From: Serendipita indica DSM 11827
Taxonomy: Eukaryota > Basidiomycota > Agaricomycetes > Sebacinales > Serendipitaceae
NCBI GenBank assembly: GCA_910890315.1
Contig: CAJVGD010000045.1
Location: 106,346 to 170,345 of the forward strand
Length of the DNA: 64,000 bases
Direction of reading: 5' to 3'
In this document: piece after piece, positions 36,551 to 47,835 of the stretch
How positions within the stretch are numbered: position 1 is the stretch's first letter
How the letters are laid out: each line of letters begins with the position of its first letter
Translations under genes and position numbers: made by a program
The notes under the pieces: model-generated
Told to the model about the DNA's origin: nothing
Databases searched by the model: none
What the model saw: only the letters and a program-made list of their open reading frames with translations

Positions 36551-39500
36551 ATGTCAGCCCAAAGGCCGATCAAGGCCAAGAAACAGCACACAGTTGGGAA
36601 TGACACAACAATCTCGTCTTTGACGCAACGCCCAACCAGTAAAAGAGATCAACTATACGATGCGGCTACCGTGGGCCTCAACGTGGTGGCAAATATAGCC
36701 GAGGGATCAGACATACTAGCCCCTCCAAAGGCAGCTTGTCGAGCGACGAAATCAATTCTCGACGTGGCGCAGGTGAGCAAGATAAATTGTCACGATTTGA
36801 CCTGATCAACGCGAGAGGCGGTTGAGAACAATCAAGAAGAATGGGCTGAACTCATTCAACGTCTGAAGAAATGCATGTCCGCACTTGAGGAACGGGTCGC
36901 CTTCTTTGAAACATATCCCTCAGAGGACAGAGCTGTCGACTAGGCATTCAGCCAGCCGCTCGTCCATTATATCGAGTATGTGAGCCTCTCTATTTGTGTC
37001 AAGAGGTTGAAACATGCAGGTTTCTTGAGACTAGGCATGATACAGTCGTCGACCTCCAGACGAAACGCAGCCGGAGCAAACTCGGATTCCTTAAAGCGTT
37101 TGGAAAAGTGAAAATTGATGCAGAAGAGCTTCTCAAGTTCAATCGAGATATCGAAGATCAACATAGGCAATTCATGGTGCGAGTTTCGTCCGTTTCGTTC
37201 ACAAGCTCATCATGGACACAGGAGGGGTTGAATTGGTTTGTCGCATTGCGGGTTCAAGCCATCGAGAGGAACACTAGAGTTACAAAGGAAGATGTCCAAG
37301 TAACGAAAGCCAACGTGGAGGCCACCAAGGCAAACGTCGAGATAATTTTGACAGACGGTAAGCGGAAACCTTGTCTGAAGCGCCCACTGAATACTTCAAG
37401 TCGACACTTCTGCAATACTTCAACTACCTACGGTAGCATTCGTTGCATCCTCAGTCCATAACGCATGCCTGAAAGGAACGCGTGATGCAGTTCTGCGGAC
37501 AATCTGGTGCTGGGCCGACGACGATAACACGGAGAAACCAATATTTTGGCTCTGTGATATAGCCGGATCTGGCAAGTCCACAGTCACGATGTCCGTGGTG
37601 GAATCATGGCGAAAGGAGGGAGTGCTAGGCGGCCGGTTCTTCTTCTCGATAGCGAGCAACGAAGGATCGACCACGGACAAGTTCTGCTCCACAATAGCAA
37701 GAGATCTCGTTCACTACATCCCTGGGCTCACACCCCACGTTGCCAAAGCCGTGAAGCAGAACCCTGCTTTCATGCGGAGCTCTATTGACGAGCAGTTCAA
37801 GACTCTCGTCACTAATCCTCTTCATTATTGGCAAGGGCGCGTAATTCTTATCATCGACGCTCTTGATGATTGTAAATCTGGATCACAGCGAAGGGAACTA
37901 GTCGACGTCCTGGCTGGAGCCGTTCAAGAAAGCAACAATCTGAAGATATTCATGACAAGCCGGCCGGACTCTGTCATCGAAACGGCATTGGGTTCGCTTG
38001 CGATCAAAACCAAGTTAGAGGACCGCCTACATGATGTCAACCCTCGCGACAACGTTGATGACATCGCGCTCTACATTCACAGATCGCTAGATGGAGTGCT
38101 TTCGGAAGACAAGAGGCAAAGGCTTGTCCAAAAATCCAACGGCTTGTTCATTTGGGCAAGCACAGCATGTCGAATGCTCGATAGCAACACCAGATTACGG
38201 CCTCCTGAGAGCATATACAACCGTATCATCTCCATAGACCAGGGTGGTGTCATAGACCATTTGTACACCCTCGTCCTCGAGCGCACAGACCCCGAAGACT
38301 ACGCGGTTATGCACGAGATGCTCGCAATACCGCTGGCCGCTTTCGAACCGCTTACCGTTGGCCATTTTGACGACATAGTCAATCATAATAGGGTAGACGG
38401 GAGTGCCAAGGCGCTAGTAGATGCTCTTAGCAGCGTGCTGAGCGAGGATAAAGCGACGAATGCAATCCAATTTCGTCATCCAACCTTCGTTGAGTACCTT
38501 CGACGCTGCTTTCATACCTCGGCCATCCAGAAGCGCAATAATCTCTATCTCGACGTCAGCAAGGCACATGGTCAAACCGTATCATGGTGTCTCAAATTCT
38601 TATATCTGGTCTCAAGTTCAATATCTGTCAAATCGAGTCATCCTTCTACCTAAACAGGGATATCCCAGACCTTGATGCAAGAGTATCCAAGTTCATTCCG
38701 ACAAGACTTCGATATCCCAGCTCTCATGGGCTCTCCATGTGGGGAAAAGACTCCGACTGGCGGTCTATACTCAAGAACGAGCTTCGGCGCATGGTTGAAT
38801 TTCCATACGTGCTGTGCTGGATGGAGATCCTGCGCTTCACCGGGGGATTGCCTCGAGCAATAGCGGGTCTTCGAGCCGTGACAGCCCACATAGGAGTGAG
38901 TGGTTTATCCCAGCGATATTCAAGCGATTAGGCGGTAGACAACTTGAAAAAGAAACCAGATGCAACATGATCGAAATACAACGGTTTATGATGACATTCT
39001 CAACACCGTGTTGTGACAGCGCCCCACACATCTACATTTCCGCGCTTCCGTTCACCCCAACAAGATCGAAATTACATAATGAGGTTGTAAAAAGACGCAT
39101 CAATACCCTCGCTGTGACAAAGGGACTCGATGAAATGTATCCCGGGCTCCCTACTAGTCTTCGGGGTCATACCGACTGGGTCAATGCTGTCGCATTCGCG
39201 CCAGATGGCTCGCAGATCGCCTCATGTTCAGTAGATAAAACAATTGGACTGTGGGATGCATTCACTGGGCAGTCATTGGGGGAGCCGCTCCGAGGTCATG
39301 TCCACTTGGTCGAGGCCATCGCGTTCTCGCCAGACGGCTCACAAATTACCTCCGTTTCGCGCGATACGACGGTTCGACTCTGGGATGTAAACACCGGATA
39401 TCCATTAGGAGAACCACTCCGATATCATAATGATGGAGTCAGCGCTGTCGCCTTCTCGCCAGACGGTTCACGAATCGTCACCGGTTCGGAGGATGCGACG

Positions 39501-41269
39501 ATCAGACTGTGGGATTTAGAAGGCGATCGGCCCGTGATGGAGCCACTTCGAGGCCACGAAGATGGAGTGACCGCTGTCGCGTTCTCACCCAATGGTTCGC
39601 AAATTGCTTCTGGCTCGTACGACAAAACAATTAGACTATGGGATGGAGCTACTGGTCTTTCGTTGGGAGAGGCAATCCGCTGTCATGACAATTGGGTCAA
39701 GACAATTAGCTTCTCACCAGACGGTTCACAAATTGTCTCTGGCTCAGAGGACCGTACTATTCGACTATTGGATGCAGTTACTAGACAACCACTTGGGGAG
39801 CCATTTAGAGGTCACAAGGGTTCAGTCTCCTCGGTCGGGTTCTCTCCAGATGGCTCACAAATTGTCTCTGGCTCGACGGACAGCACAATACGACTGTGAG
39901 ATATAGCCAACAGAGAAACCCTGAGGGACCCCCTCAAAGGCAACGAAGGCTTAGTCCTCGGCGTGGCGTTTTCACCAGATGGCTCACACATCGCCTCTGG
40001 TTCAGCTGATAGGACCATTCGACTGTGGAGTGCAGTCACCGGATGCCCATTGGGAGAGATGCCTCGAGGTCACCAAAATTCGGTCTATGCCGTCGCGTTC
40101 TCGCCAGATGGTTCACGAATCGCCTCTGCATCCATCGATAAGACGATTCGAACATGGGATGCGGTCACTGGGCAGCCGTTAGGAGAGCCACTTCAAGGTC
40201 ACAAAGGTGGTATCTTAGCTGTGGAATTCTCCCCAGACGGCTTACAATTTGTCTCGGGTTCAACGGATAAAACAATTCAACTGTGGGATGCGGATAGTGG
40301 AAAACCGTTGGGAGAACCACTTCGAGGTCATACGGAGTCGATCAAGTTTGTCGGCTTCTCCACGGATGGCTCCCGAATCGTCTCTGGCTCGTTCGACACG
40401 ACAATTTGACTCTGGGATGCAGCCACTGGAAAACCATTAGGAGAGCCACTCCGAGGTCACGCGATGTCAATCGAGGCGGTAGCTCTCTTGTCAGATGGTT
40501 CCCGAATCGTATCTGGCTCGATGGATTGCACGATTCGACTATGGAATGCAGCGACAGGTCAGTCGTTGGGAGCGCCGCTGCGTGGTCACCAAGAGTCCGT
40601 GAGAGCCGTCGCATTCTCACCAGACGGCTTGAGAATTGCTTCTGGCTTGTCCGATAGGACTATTTGTATTTGGGATGTGGCTACCCGATCGCTGTTGGGA
40701 AAGCCATTTCGAGGCCACCAAGACCCGGTTTGTGGCATCGCTTTCTCGCCAGACGGTTCTCGCATTGTCTCTGGATCGTACGATGGGAAGATTCGACTAT
40801 GGGATATACCTACTGCACGGCAGTTGGAAGATCCATTTCTAGGTCACGAAAGCTGGGTCAACACTGTTGCATTTTCACCTGACGGTCTGCGAATTGTCGG
40901 CGGCTCCTCAGGCAACACGATTAGTCTCTGGAATGTAGAAGGTACTGAGTGCAGCCAGACTTTTCTTAATGGTGCAATGTACTGACAAATTCCGCTAGAT
41001 ACAAAAGCGCATAGATTGATTCACGAAATTCTCGTGCCTGGATACGATGGTGTTCGCTTTTGCGCGATGGCTGGGTGCTGTGCGACGACGATAAACATCT
41101 CTTCTGGGTACCACCGGACAATCGACATGGACTGTCATTTCCTCGCCTTCTTCTGACGTTACCGACATCAAGGAGTGTTTTCCGCGCAACCAAGCTTGAC
41201 TTTACCTATTTTCAAGGTGGTCTCTCATGGACAAACGTTTTAAAGACATCCGATGATGATTTAGTATGA
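36551..41269 (+). pseudogene. NACHT-WD40 NLR-like pseudogene 2
   Basis: The full-length architecture is visible: start MSAQRPIKAKK, helical N-terminal domain, NACHT (CDIAGSGKSTVTMS; VILIIDALDD), linker, 14 WD40 repeats and the cap exon (DGWVLCDDDKHLFWVPPDNR, ending at 41269). It cannot encode a full protein. TAG at 36941 replaces the Glu codon of the intact copy's VDEAFSQP. About 7 nt are missing near 38600 (CLKFL-frameshift-GLKFNICQ). The intron at about 38896 no longer joins in frame. TGA at 39898 replaces the Trp of a WD repeat (IRL-stop-D), and TGA at 40408 replaces Arg (CGA to TGA). The spread of lesions over several exons argues for real decay rather than one sequencing error. Confidence 0.85.
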
Positions 41270-41411
41270 TCTATATGACTACTTCTGCACATTGTATTCT
41301 ATATGCCTAGAACGAAGTATTTCTGGCTTCTGCACTTACACACGTCCAGTCGCATTGTTATAGACTTCGAAGGTTCTTTCACTTAGTAGAATACATAACA
41401 GGCGACTGCCA

Positions 41412-41482
41412 GGCACAATCTGTCACAGCACTGGGCACAATCTCTCACAACACCAGGCACGATCCGTCACAAACTTGCACGA
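41412..41482. repeat. 22-bp tandem repeat, about 3 copies
   Basis: The unit GGCACAATCTGTCACAGCAC recurs as GGCACAATCTCTCACAACAC and GGCACGATCCGTCACAAAC, ending in GCACGATG. The CAC trinucleotides fall at 41414, 41424, 41436, 41446, 41458, 41468 and 41478, so spacing is 10-12 bp. Confidence 0.7.
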
Positions 41483-41620
41483 TGAGGACGTGCTGGCCGT
41501 ATGACAGATGCAATGCTTCAAATAATAGTCGCTCACTCATCCTCGCATGCAAACTGGCATGCTTGCGCACAATTTGCACGACAATTGGAACAAATCGGGG
41601 CGAATTGGCACTGCAAGTGT

Positions 41621-41720
41621 CACCAATCGGCACAAAGTTGCACGAATTGTCACAAATCTGCACGTTCTTTCACGAATCGTCATAAATCTTCGCATTCTTT
41701 CACGATACTGCACAAGGGTG
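41621..41720. repeat. 10-bp periodic CAC repeat inside a 30-bp tandem unit
   Basis: CAC begins exactly every 10 bp at 41621, 41631, 41641, 41651, 41661, 41671, 41701 and 41711. The units at 41681 (CAT) and 41691 (CGCAT) are one-step variants. Blocks 41651-41680 and 41681-41710 are an imperfect 30-bp duplication. Ten is not a multiple of three, so this is not a coding repeat. Confidence 0.7.
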
Positions 41721-41953
41721 TCAAGGCAGGATCCTATTATTGTCCGAGCTGTCCGCCCAAATGACAGATCTTTGGATAGCATGTAGCTGACCTAGAATAT
41801 GAAGGGGTACGGTCCGAACACGATGGCCATGGTATAGATCGTTCATCCATGCACGTTTGAATCGCAAAACTACGGTGATTATTCGCAGAATCAGATAGCT
41901 GAGCCTCATAGGTACAAAGGTAAGGTAATGATTCTCTTCTTTCTCGCCAAGGT

Positions 41954-44900
41954 TCATTGATTGACGCTGCCTCGGACTTTTGTCCATGAAGGACCACAGT
42001 GGAAATGAGCGAAGTCGAGTTTGGTCGGGTAGGGAGGGGTAGACGTTGGTAAGTTGAGGAGGAATGGAGACGTTAATGAGAGCCGATTGTCTGGTGGAAC
42101 CCAAAATAGAAGCTTCCCTGAGAGATGCACCCAACCGTCATCAGAGAGAGTAAATGTTCGGAGCTGGGAAAGCATAACTTTCAATAAAGCCAGGATATTT
42201 TGATGCGAGATAAGGCCATCCTGGATTGACTGGCTCAACTGACCATTATGGTTGGATAACTCGGCTACGGGAATTTGTAAGCTTCCAGCATCACGGGGGG
42301 AAAAGGAATGAAGTGAAACGAACCAAATGCGGTGTTCCATAGTGTAATTGTGCTGTGAGCTGGAACCGACGTGATTTCCAAGCCGTCTGGTGAGAATGCA
42401 ACGGCGCCTCCCCAGTCTGTGTGGCCTCGGAGTGGGTCTCCCAACGACTGGCCCGTCTCCGCATTCCATAGTCGAATCGTATGATCGCGCGAGCCAGAGA
42501 CGATTCGCGAGCCGTCTGGTGAGAATGCGACGGCGCTGACCGAGTTTGTGTGGCCTCGGAGTGGGTCTCCCAACGACTGGCCCGTCTCCGCATTCCATAG
42601 TCGAATCGTGTTATCCCACGAGCCAGAGACGATTCGCGAGCCGTCTGGTGAGAATGCGACGGCGGTGACCGAGTTTGTGTGGCCTCGGAGTGGGTCTCCC
42701 AACGACTGGCCCGTCTCCGCATTCCATAGTCGAATCGTGTTATCCCACGAGCCAGAGACGATTCGCGAGCCGTCTGGTGAGAATGCGACGGCGCTGACCG
42801 AGTTTGTGTGGCCTCGGAGTGGGTCTCCCAACGACTGGCCCGTCTCCGCATTCCATAGTCGAATCGTATGATCGTGCGAGCCAGAGACGATTCGCGAGCC
42901 GTCTGGTGAGAATGCGACGGCGGTGACCCAGTTTGTGTGGCCTCGGAGTGGGTCTCCCAACGACTGGCCCGTCTCCGCATTCCATAGTCGAATCGTATGA
43001 TCGTCCGAGCCAGAGACGATTCGCGAGCCGTCTGGTGAGAATGCGACGGCGCTGACCGAGTTTGTGTGGCCTCGGAGTGGGTCTCCCAACGACTGGCCCG
43101 TCTCCGCATTCCATAGTCGAATCGTGCTATCCCACGAGCCAGAGACGATTCGCGAGCCGTCTGGTGAGAATGCGACGGCGCTGACCAGTTTGTGGCCTCG
43201 AGGTGGGTCTCCCAACGACTGGCCCGTCTCCGCATTCCATAGTCGAATCGTGTTATCATTGTCCGAGCTAGAGACGATTCGCGAGCCGTCAGGTGAGAAT
43301 CCGACGGCGGTGACCAAGTTTGTGTGGCCGCGGAGTGGGCCTCCCAACGACTGGCCCGTCTCCGCATCCCATAGCCGAACGGTATGATCGCCGGAGCCAG
43401 AGACGATTCGCGAGCCGTCTGGTGAGAATGCGACGGCGGTGACCGAGTTTGTGTGGCCTCGGAGTGTGTCTCCGAACGACTGGCCCGTCTCCGCATTCCA
43501 TAGTCGAATAGTATGATCGCGCGAGCCAGAGAGGATTCGCGAGCTGTCAGGTGAGAATGCGACGGCGCTGACCCAGTGTGTGTGGCCCCGCAGTGGATCT
43601 CCCAACGACTGGCCCGTCTCCGCATTCCATAGTCGAATCGTCTTATCACCCGACCCAGAGACGATTCTCAAGCCGTCTGGTGAGAATGAGACGGTGCTGA
43701 CCCAGTCTGTATGGCCTCGGAGTAGACCTCTCAACGACTGGCCCGTCTCCGCATTCCATAGTCGAATCGACTTATCATTCGAGCCAGAGACGATTCGCGA
43801 GCCGTCTGGTGAGAATGCGACGGCGCTGACCCAGTTTGTGTGGCCTCGGAGTGGGTCTCCCAACGACTGGCCCGTCTCCGCATCCCATAGTCGAATCGTG
43901 TTATCATTCGAGCCAGAGACGATTCGCGAGCCGTCTGGTGAGAATGAGACGGCGGTGACCGAGTTTGTGTGGCCTCGGAGTGGGTCTCCCAACGACTGGC
44001 CCGTCTCCGCATTCCATAGTCGAATCGTCTTATCATCCGAGCTAGAGACGATTCTCAAGCCATCTGGTGAGAATGCGACGGCGCTGACCCAGTTTGTGTG
44101 GCCTCGAAGCGGTTCTCCCAACGACTGGCCAGTCTCCGCATCCCATAGTCGAATCGTATTATCATACGACCCAGAGACGATTCGCGAGCCGTCTGGTGAA
44201 AATGCAATCGTCCTGACTACCTCTGTATGTCCCCGAAGCGCTTCTGGAAGTCCCCGGTATGTCTTTTCCAGCCCTTTAGTCACTTTGAGAGTGTTACTAT
44301 ACATTGATAACCCCTCCATATGCATATGTGATTCTGTAGGTGTGAACGGAATCGCCGAGATGTAGATATGTGGAGCACTCTCTTGAATAGGTACTGAAAA
44401 TGCCATCATAAACCGCATCACTTCACTTATGCGACCATTAGTCTCTTTTTCAACCTTTCCCTTGTTAAAAAATGCGAATATACCGAGGCGAGCCACTCAC
44501 ACTATTGCGCATCACAGCTCGGAGCCCATCTATAGCTCGCGGCAGTCCTCCAATCAAGCTCAGAACCTCCATCCAATGTAGTACATATGGGACTCGAATA
44601 ATATGTTCAACTTCATTTTTGAGCTTGCTTCTCCATTTGCTATCCGTTTCGGCCATATGAAACGGCCAGTGTAAACTCGCATATCGAACGTTCATTCTGA
44701 TGAACTTTGATATTCTTGCCTCTAGATCCGGCATCTCTCTGTTTCGATAGAAGGACGACTCGATTTCACATATATTGAACTTGAGGCCTTCCTTCGGTGC
44801 TTGAAGTTTATTGAAACCCCACGATGCAATTTGACCGTGCGCATTGGCGATGTCGATATACATTCCACTCGGCTCTTTGAGGTCTGGGCCTAGACAGCGC

Positions 44901-46773
44901 CGTCGCAGATATTCCACAAGAGTAGGGTGACGAAACTGAATGACTTTTGTTGCTTCATCTTCGATAAGAACACTTCCAAGTTCTCGAATCAACACCCTGA
45001 AGTGTCCCCGTAGTCTACTATGCTTGAGAATGTTGTCTAGATCCTCGGAGGTAAGTGGTTCGAATGCAGCGAGCAGTAGTGCAAGCATGCTCCACATGAT
45101 GGTATGGAATTTGGGATCTATCCGCTCGAAGATGAGCTTGTATACGTCGTCAATGTCTCCACTTTGGTCCAATAAGACCAATGAGTCGTATATATTTTCA
45201 GGCGTGTCCCATGTTGTTTCGTTGTTGATCATTCGACATGCGGTGCTCGCCCAGATGAACAATCCCCTCGCCTTCTCAATCAGCCGCCGTCTCTTGTCCT
45301 CGGGTAGAACAGTGTAGAGTGATTGATGGACATACGTCGCGATGTCATCTACGTTGTCACGATGTTTGACATCATGCAACCGGTCTTCCAATTTACATTT
45401 GATCGAGAGTGGTTGAAGAACCGATTCGATGACGGCGTCTGGCCGACTCGTGATGAATACCTTGAGGTTCTTGCTTTGTCGAACGGCTTTAGCAAGCGTG
45501 TCGACAAGTTCCTTTCGCTGAGGTCCAGATTTGCATTCGTCTATGGCGTCGATGACAAGAACTACGCGTCCGTCTCGATGACGGAGTGGATCGATGATGA
45601 GTGTGTGGAATTGTTCCTCCAACGAACTCCGCATGACCGATGGGTTCCGTTTGACGGCATCTGCGACGTGGGGTGCGAGTTCGGGAATGTGTTGAGCAAG
45701 GTCTCTTGCCATGGTCGAGCAGAACTTTTCTATTGTCGATGTATCGCTATTAGCTATGGAGAAAAAGAATTGGCCTCCTAGTGTTCCCTCGACATGCCAG
45801 GACGCGGCTGCCGACATTGCAACTGTGGACTTGCCAGAGCCGGCTATGTCGCAGAGCCAGAATATTGGTTTGTCTGAGGTATCATCCTCAGCCCAATTCT
45901 GGATTGTCTGAAGGACAGCCTGACGCGTTCCTTGTAGACAGGTTCTGTGGACCGAGGATGGGGCGGATGCCACCATCGGGAGTTGGAATATAAAGGATGC
46001 GTCGACTTGGAGCATTTGAGTGAACGTCGTGCAAGCAAGTCCTAGCTTACCGTCTGAGGAGACTGCTTCTACCTTGTGTTCGATAGCATGAACTCGGTAG
46101 CCCGTGAAGAGGGCCAACGCTTCCTATTTAGGGTGTGAAATTAGGATGATATAGCCTGGTGCTCTCACCATGAACTGCCTATGCCGGTCCTCGATATCGC
46201 GATTGAATTTACGAATGAGCCCTGCGTCGACCTTTACTTTTCCGATGGCCGTAAAAGCACCGTGGCTGGTGCGGGGTCGCGTATGCCTATCATTGACGAT
46301 AGCGCAATGAATATCCTCGAGAACTCTGCGTCAATCAGTCGACTGCGCCAGAGTAGATGTGCCAATTACTTACTCGACATAACGAACGAGTGGCTGGCTA
46401 AAAGCCTCGTCGACAACCCTATCCTGTGGAGGATACTTCTCGAGCGAGTCGATTTGGTTCTCAATAGCCCACATGTATTCCTCCAGACGGCGTACAAGGT
46501 CACTCCAGTCTCCTTGATTATCGTCGATGGCCTATGATAACCGTCAGGCGACATTATGCGGGTTTGTGTGCTTACCTGCTTGACGTCGATGATTGACTTT
46601 GTTGCTCTGCAGGCTGCTTTGAGAGGAGCGAGGATATCCGAGGCCTCTGCTACGTTTGCGACTACATCCAGTGCGATACTGGCCGTATTTTGGACTTGAT
46701 CCTTCTTGCCTGGCGATCGTCCTGCAGCATTCGAGGGCCCCTGATTCAGTTTAGTCGACTTTTGAGATGACAT
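41954..46773 (-). CDS. NACHT-WD40 STAND protein (HET-E/NLR-like) with near-identical WD repeats, intact
   Basis: Seven minus-strand exons: 46773-46576, 46531-46374, 46325-46169, 46123-46051, 46005-44501, 44454-42324, 42264-41954. They give 1510 residues. Exon 5 is 1505 bp, exactly as in the intact plus-strand copy. The N-terminal helical domain starts MSSQKSTKLNQGPS; an upstream in-frame ATG at 46833 is possible. NACHT shows Walker A CDIAGSGKSTVAMS and Walker B RVVLVIDAIDE, then TSRPDAV and KARGLFIWAS. The linker includes FEPLTSEDLDNIL. Fifteen WD40 repeats of 43 residues follow, mostly GHTN(W/S)V(S/T)AVAFSPDG. The last exon encodes the cap DGWVHLSGKLLFWVPPDNR..HCGPSWTKVRGS. All splice junctions join in frame and there is no internal stop. 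Confidence 0.92.
42345..44236 (-). repeat. 15 WD40-coding tandem repeats, 129-bp unit
   Basis: The block AGTGGGTCTCCCAACGACTG (plus-strand reading) recurs at 42431, 42560 and 42689 and onward at 129-bp steps across the propeller exon. Most units are almost identical at the DNA level. Differences cluster at the codons after Gly-His (TNW, TNS, TDW, THW, TNL, TEV) and around SGS-x-D-x-T (x = N, R, W, D, H, G, then N, H, K or S). One repeat is a residue short (GHKLV) next to one with an extra residue (SSSDNDNTI). Confidence 0.9.
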
Positions 46774-46954
46774 TGCGGAGGTGGAATCCAAGTCAAGGAC
46801 GGCGTCTACCACTCTCTGCCGCATATTCTCCACGAGCCAGTCGAATCTAACTATGAGAGTAACAATACATCCAGTCTTAATGCACGATTCCGACAGTCCA
46901 GGGAGCAGTCAAAGGTCTCGAACCTTGGCGAGTTGTCTAATTGCCCCTGCGTGT

Positions 46955-47276
46955 GTAGACTGCACGATTCGCAATTGGAACGCGGCAATTTGAAGAGCCA
47001 CTTCAAGGGCACACAAGTTCGGCCGGCGCCATTGCATTCTCGCCAGATGGCTTGGGAATCATTTCGAGCTCCATAGACTCCACAGTTAGACTGTGGGGCG
47101 CCGCATTCGGTTCGTTCCATTTCACTCCTCTCTTACCCTACTTCTGGAAGCTCACCAATACCGCCGGACAATCGCCTCTCATTGACTTCTCCACTGCTGC
47201 TCACCATACCGACATCGACTTTACCCATTTCCACTGCGGTCCCTCTTGGACAAAAGTCAGAGAAAGTATCCATTGA
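46955..47276 (+). pseudogene. 3' stump of a fifth NACHT-WD40 gene
   Basis: Plus-strand sequence reads a damaged WD blade (CTIRNWNAAI-stop), then in another frame AIAFSPDGLGIISSS..STVRLWGAAF. The family's C-terminal cap follows (DFTHFHCGPSWTKVRESIH) to a stop at 47276. Only the last one or two repeats and the cap remain, with no NACHT upstream. It lies just behind the promoter of the intact minus-strand gene, so it is the remnant of a former divergent partner. Confidence 0.75.
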
Positions 47277-47835
47277 ACCAAGGATTTGACAGGTATAAAA
47301 TCAATATCACTATATATATCCCTTGCTTACGAGCTTGAAAATGAGCATGATGTTTGTGTACACTTGGCTTGCTGGCGTTGCTGGAACGAGCGCTTTCGAC
47401 GATGCGATCGACAATATAGATGGGGCAAAGCTTAGTTCTCGCCAATAAAGTCGATAATAGCTCGTAAAAGACAGGAAACGACTGGGTTTACAAGGCGAGA
47501 GGTCACCAGCAAGTCTGTCAAGAGGTGTTGCTTGCAGGATCATTTGATTCCAATGTTCTGGGTCCTCGCCTTGCTTCTTGTTTAGGACGACCGGCTTTAC
47601 TATTTTCGCGCCTATATTCGCTTCCTCATCGAGTTCATCTCACTAGTCTCTCGATTGACAATTGAGGTAATCGACCTGAAGAGTCTCTTCTTGAGACGTA
47701 GCACGCCAAAGTATCCAACTCGACTTTTAGTATTCAGACTCGTCTTTGCGCATACACTAGGCGACTCGTATAGATTAAGACTTGCAGGTGATGTCGCACT
47801 CACGATCCAAAGAGAGACAAATGCTGACCAACTCT
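47277..47835. other. Intergenic region, nothing recognised
   Basis: This gap lies between the NLR stump and the 3' end of the mS35 gene. I see no convincing exon, RNA gene or repeat. Positions 47290-47330 are AT-rich, with runs such as ATATATAT. Confidence 0.4.

Larger units (their letters stand above)
41270..41953. other. Intergenic region between convergent NLR copies, with short-period CAC repeats
   Basis: No protein-coding gene is supported. The region separates the 3' ends of the plus-strand pseudogene and the minus-strand intact NLR. Much of 41412-41720 is built from short tandem units starting CAC, described as separate repeat features. I see no RNA gene. Confidence 0.5.

Noticed and set aside
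39880-39920. A very short intron removing the TGA at 39898
   Set aside because: The only GT..AG pair around it would give an intron near 11 bp, far below the 43-bp minimum seen in this window. The stop replaces the Trp of a WD repeat, so it is a nonsense mutation.
36941-40410. RIP-type C-to-T mutation as the cause of NLR pseudogene stops
   Set aside because: Only CGA to TGA at 40408 fits a CpG transition. GAG to TAG is a transversion, and the Trp stop is not in a CpG or CpA context. There is no strand-wide transition bias visible by eye.
41412-41720. CRISPR-like array of short repeats
   Set aside because: Units are 10-30 bp, directly adjacent and without unique spacers of constant length, and the genome is eukaryotic. 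They are ordinary short tandem repeats.
42291-44365. Long open frames on both strands through the 129-bp repeats
   Set aside because: They are shadows of the WD40 repeats: a stop-free unit repeated 15 times keeps other frames open too. Only the frame encoding GHT..FSPDGSRI..TIRLWN fits a known fold and splices to NACHT and cap exons.
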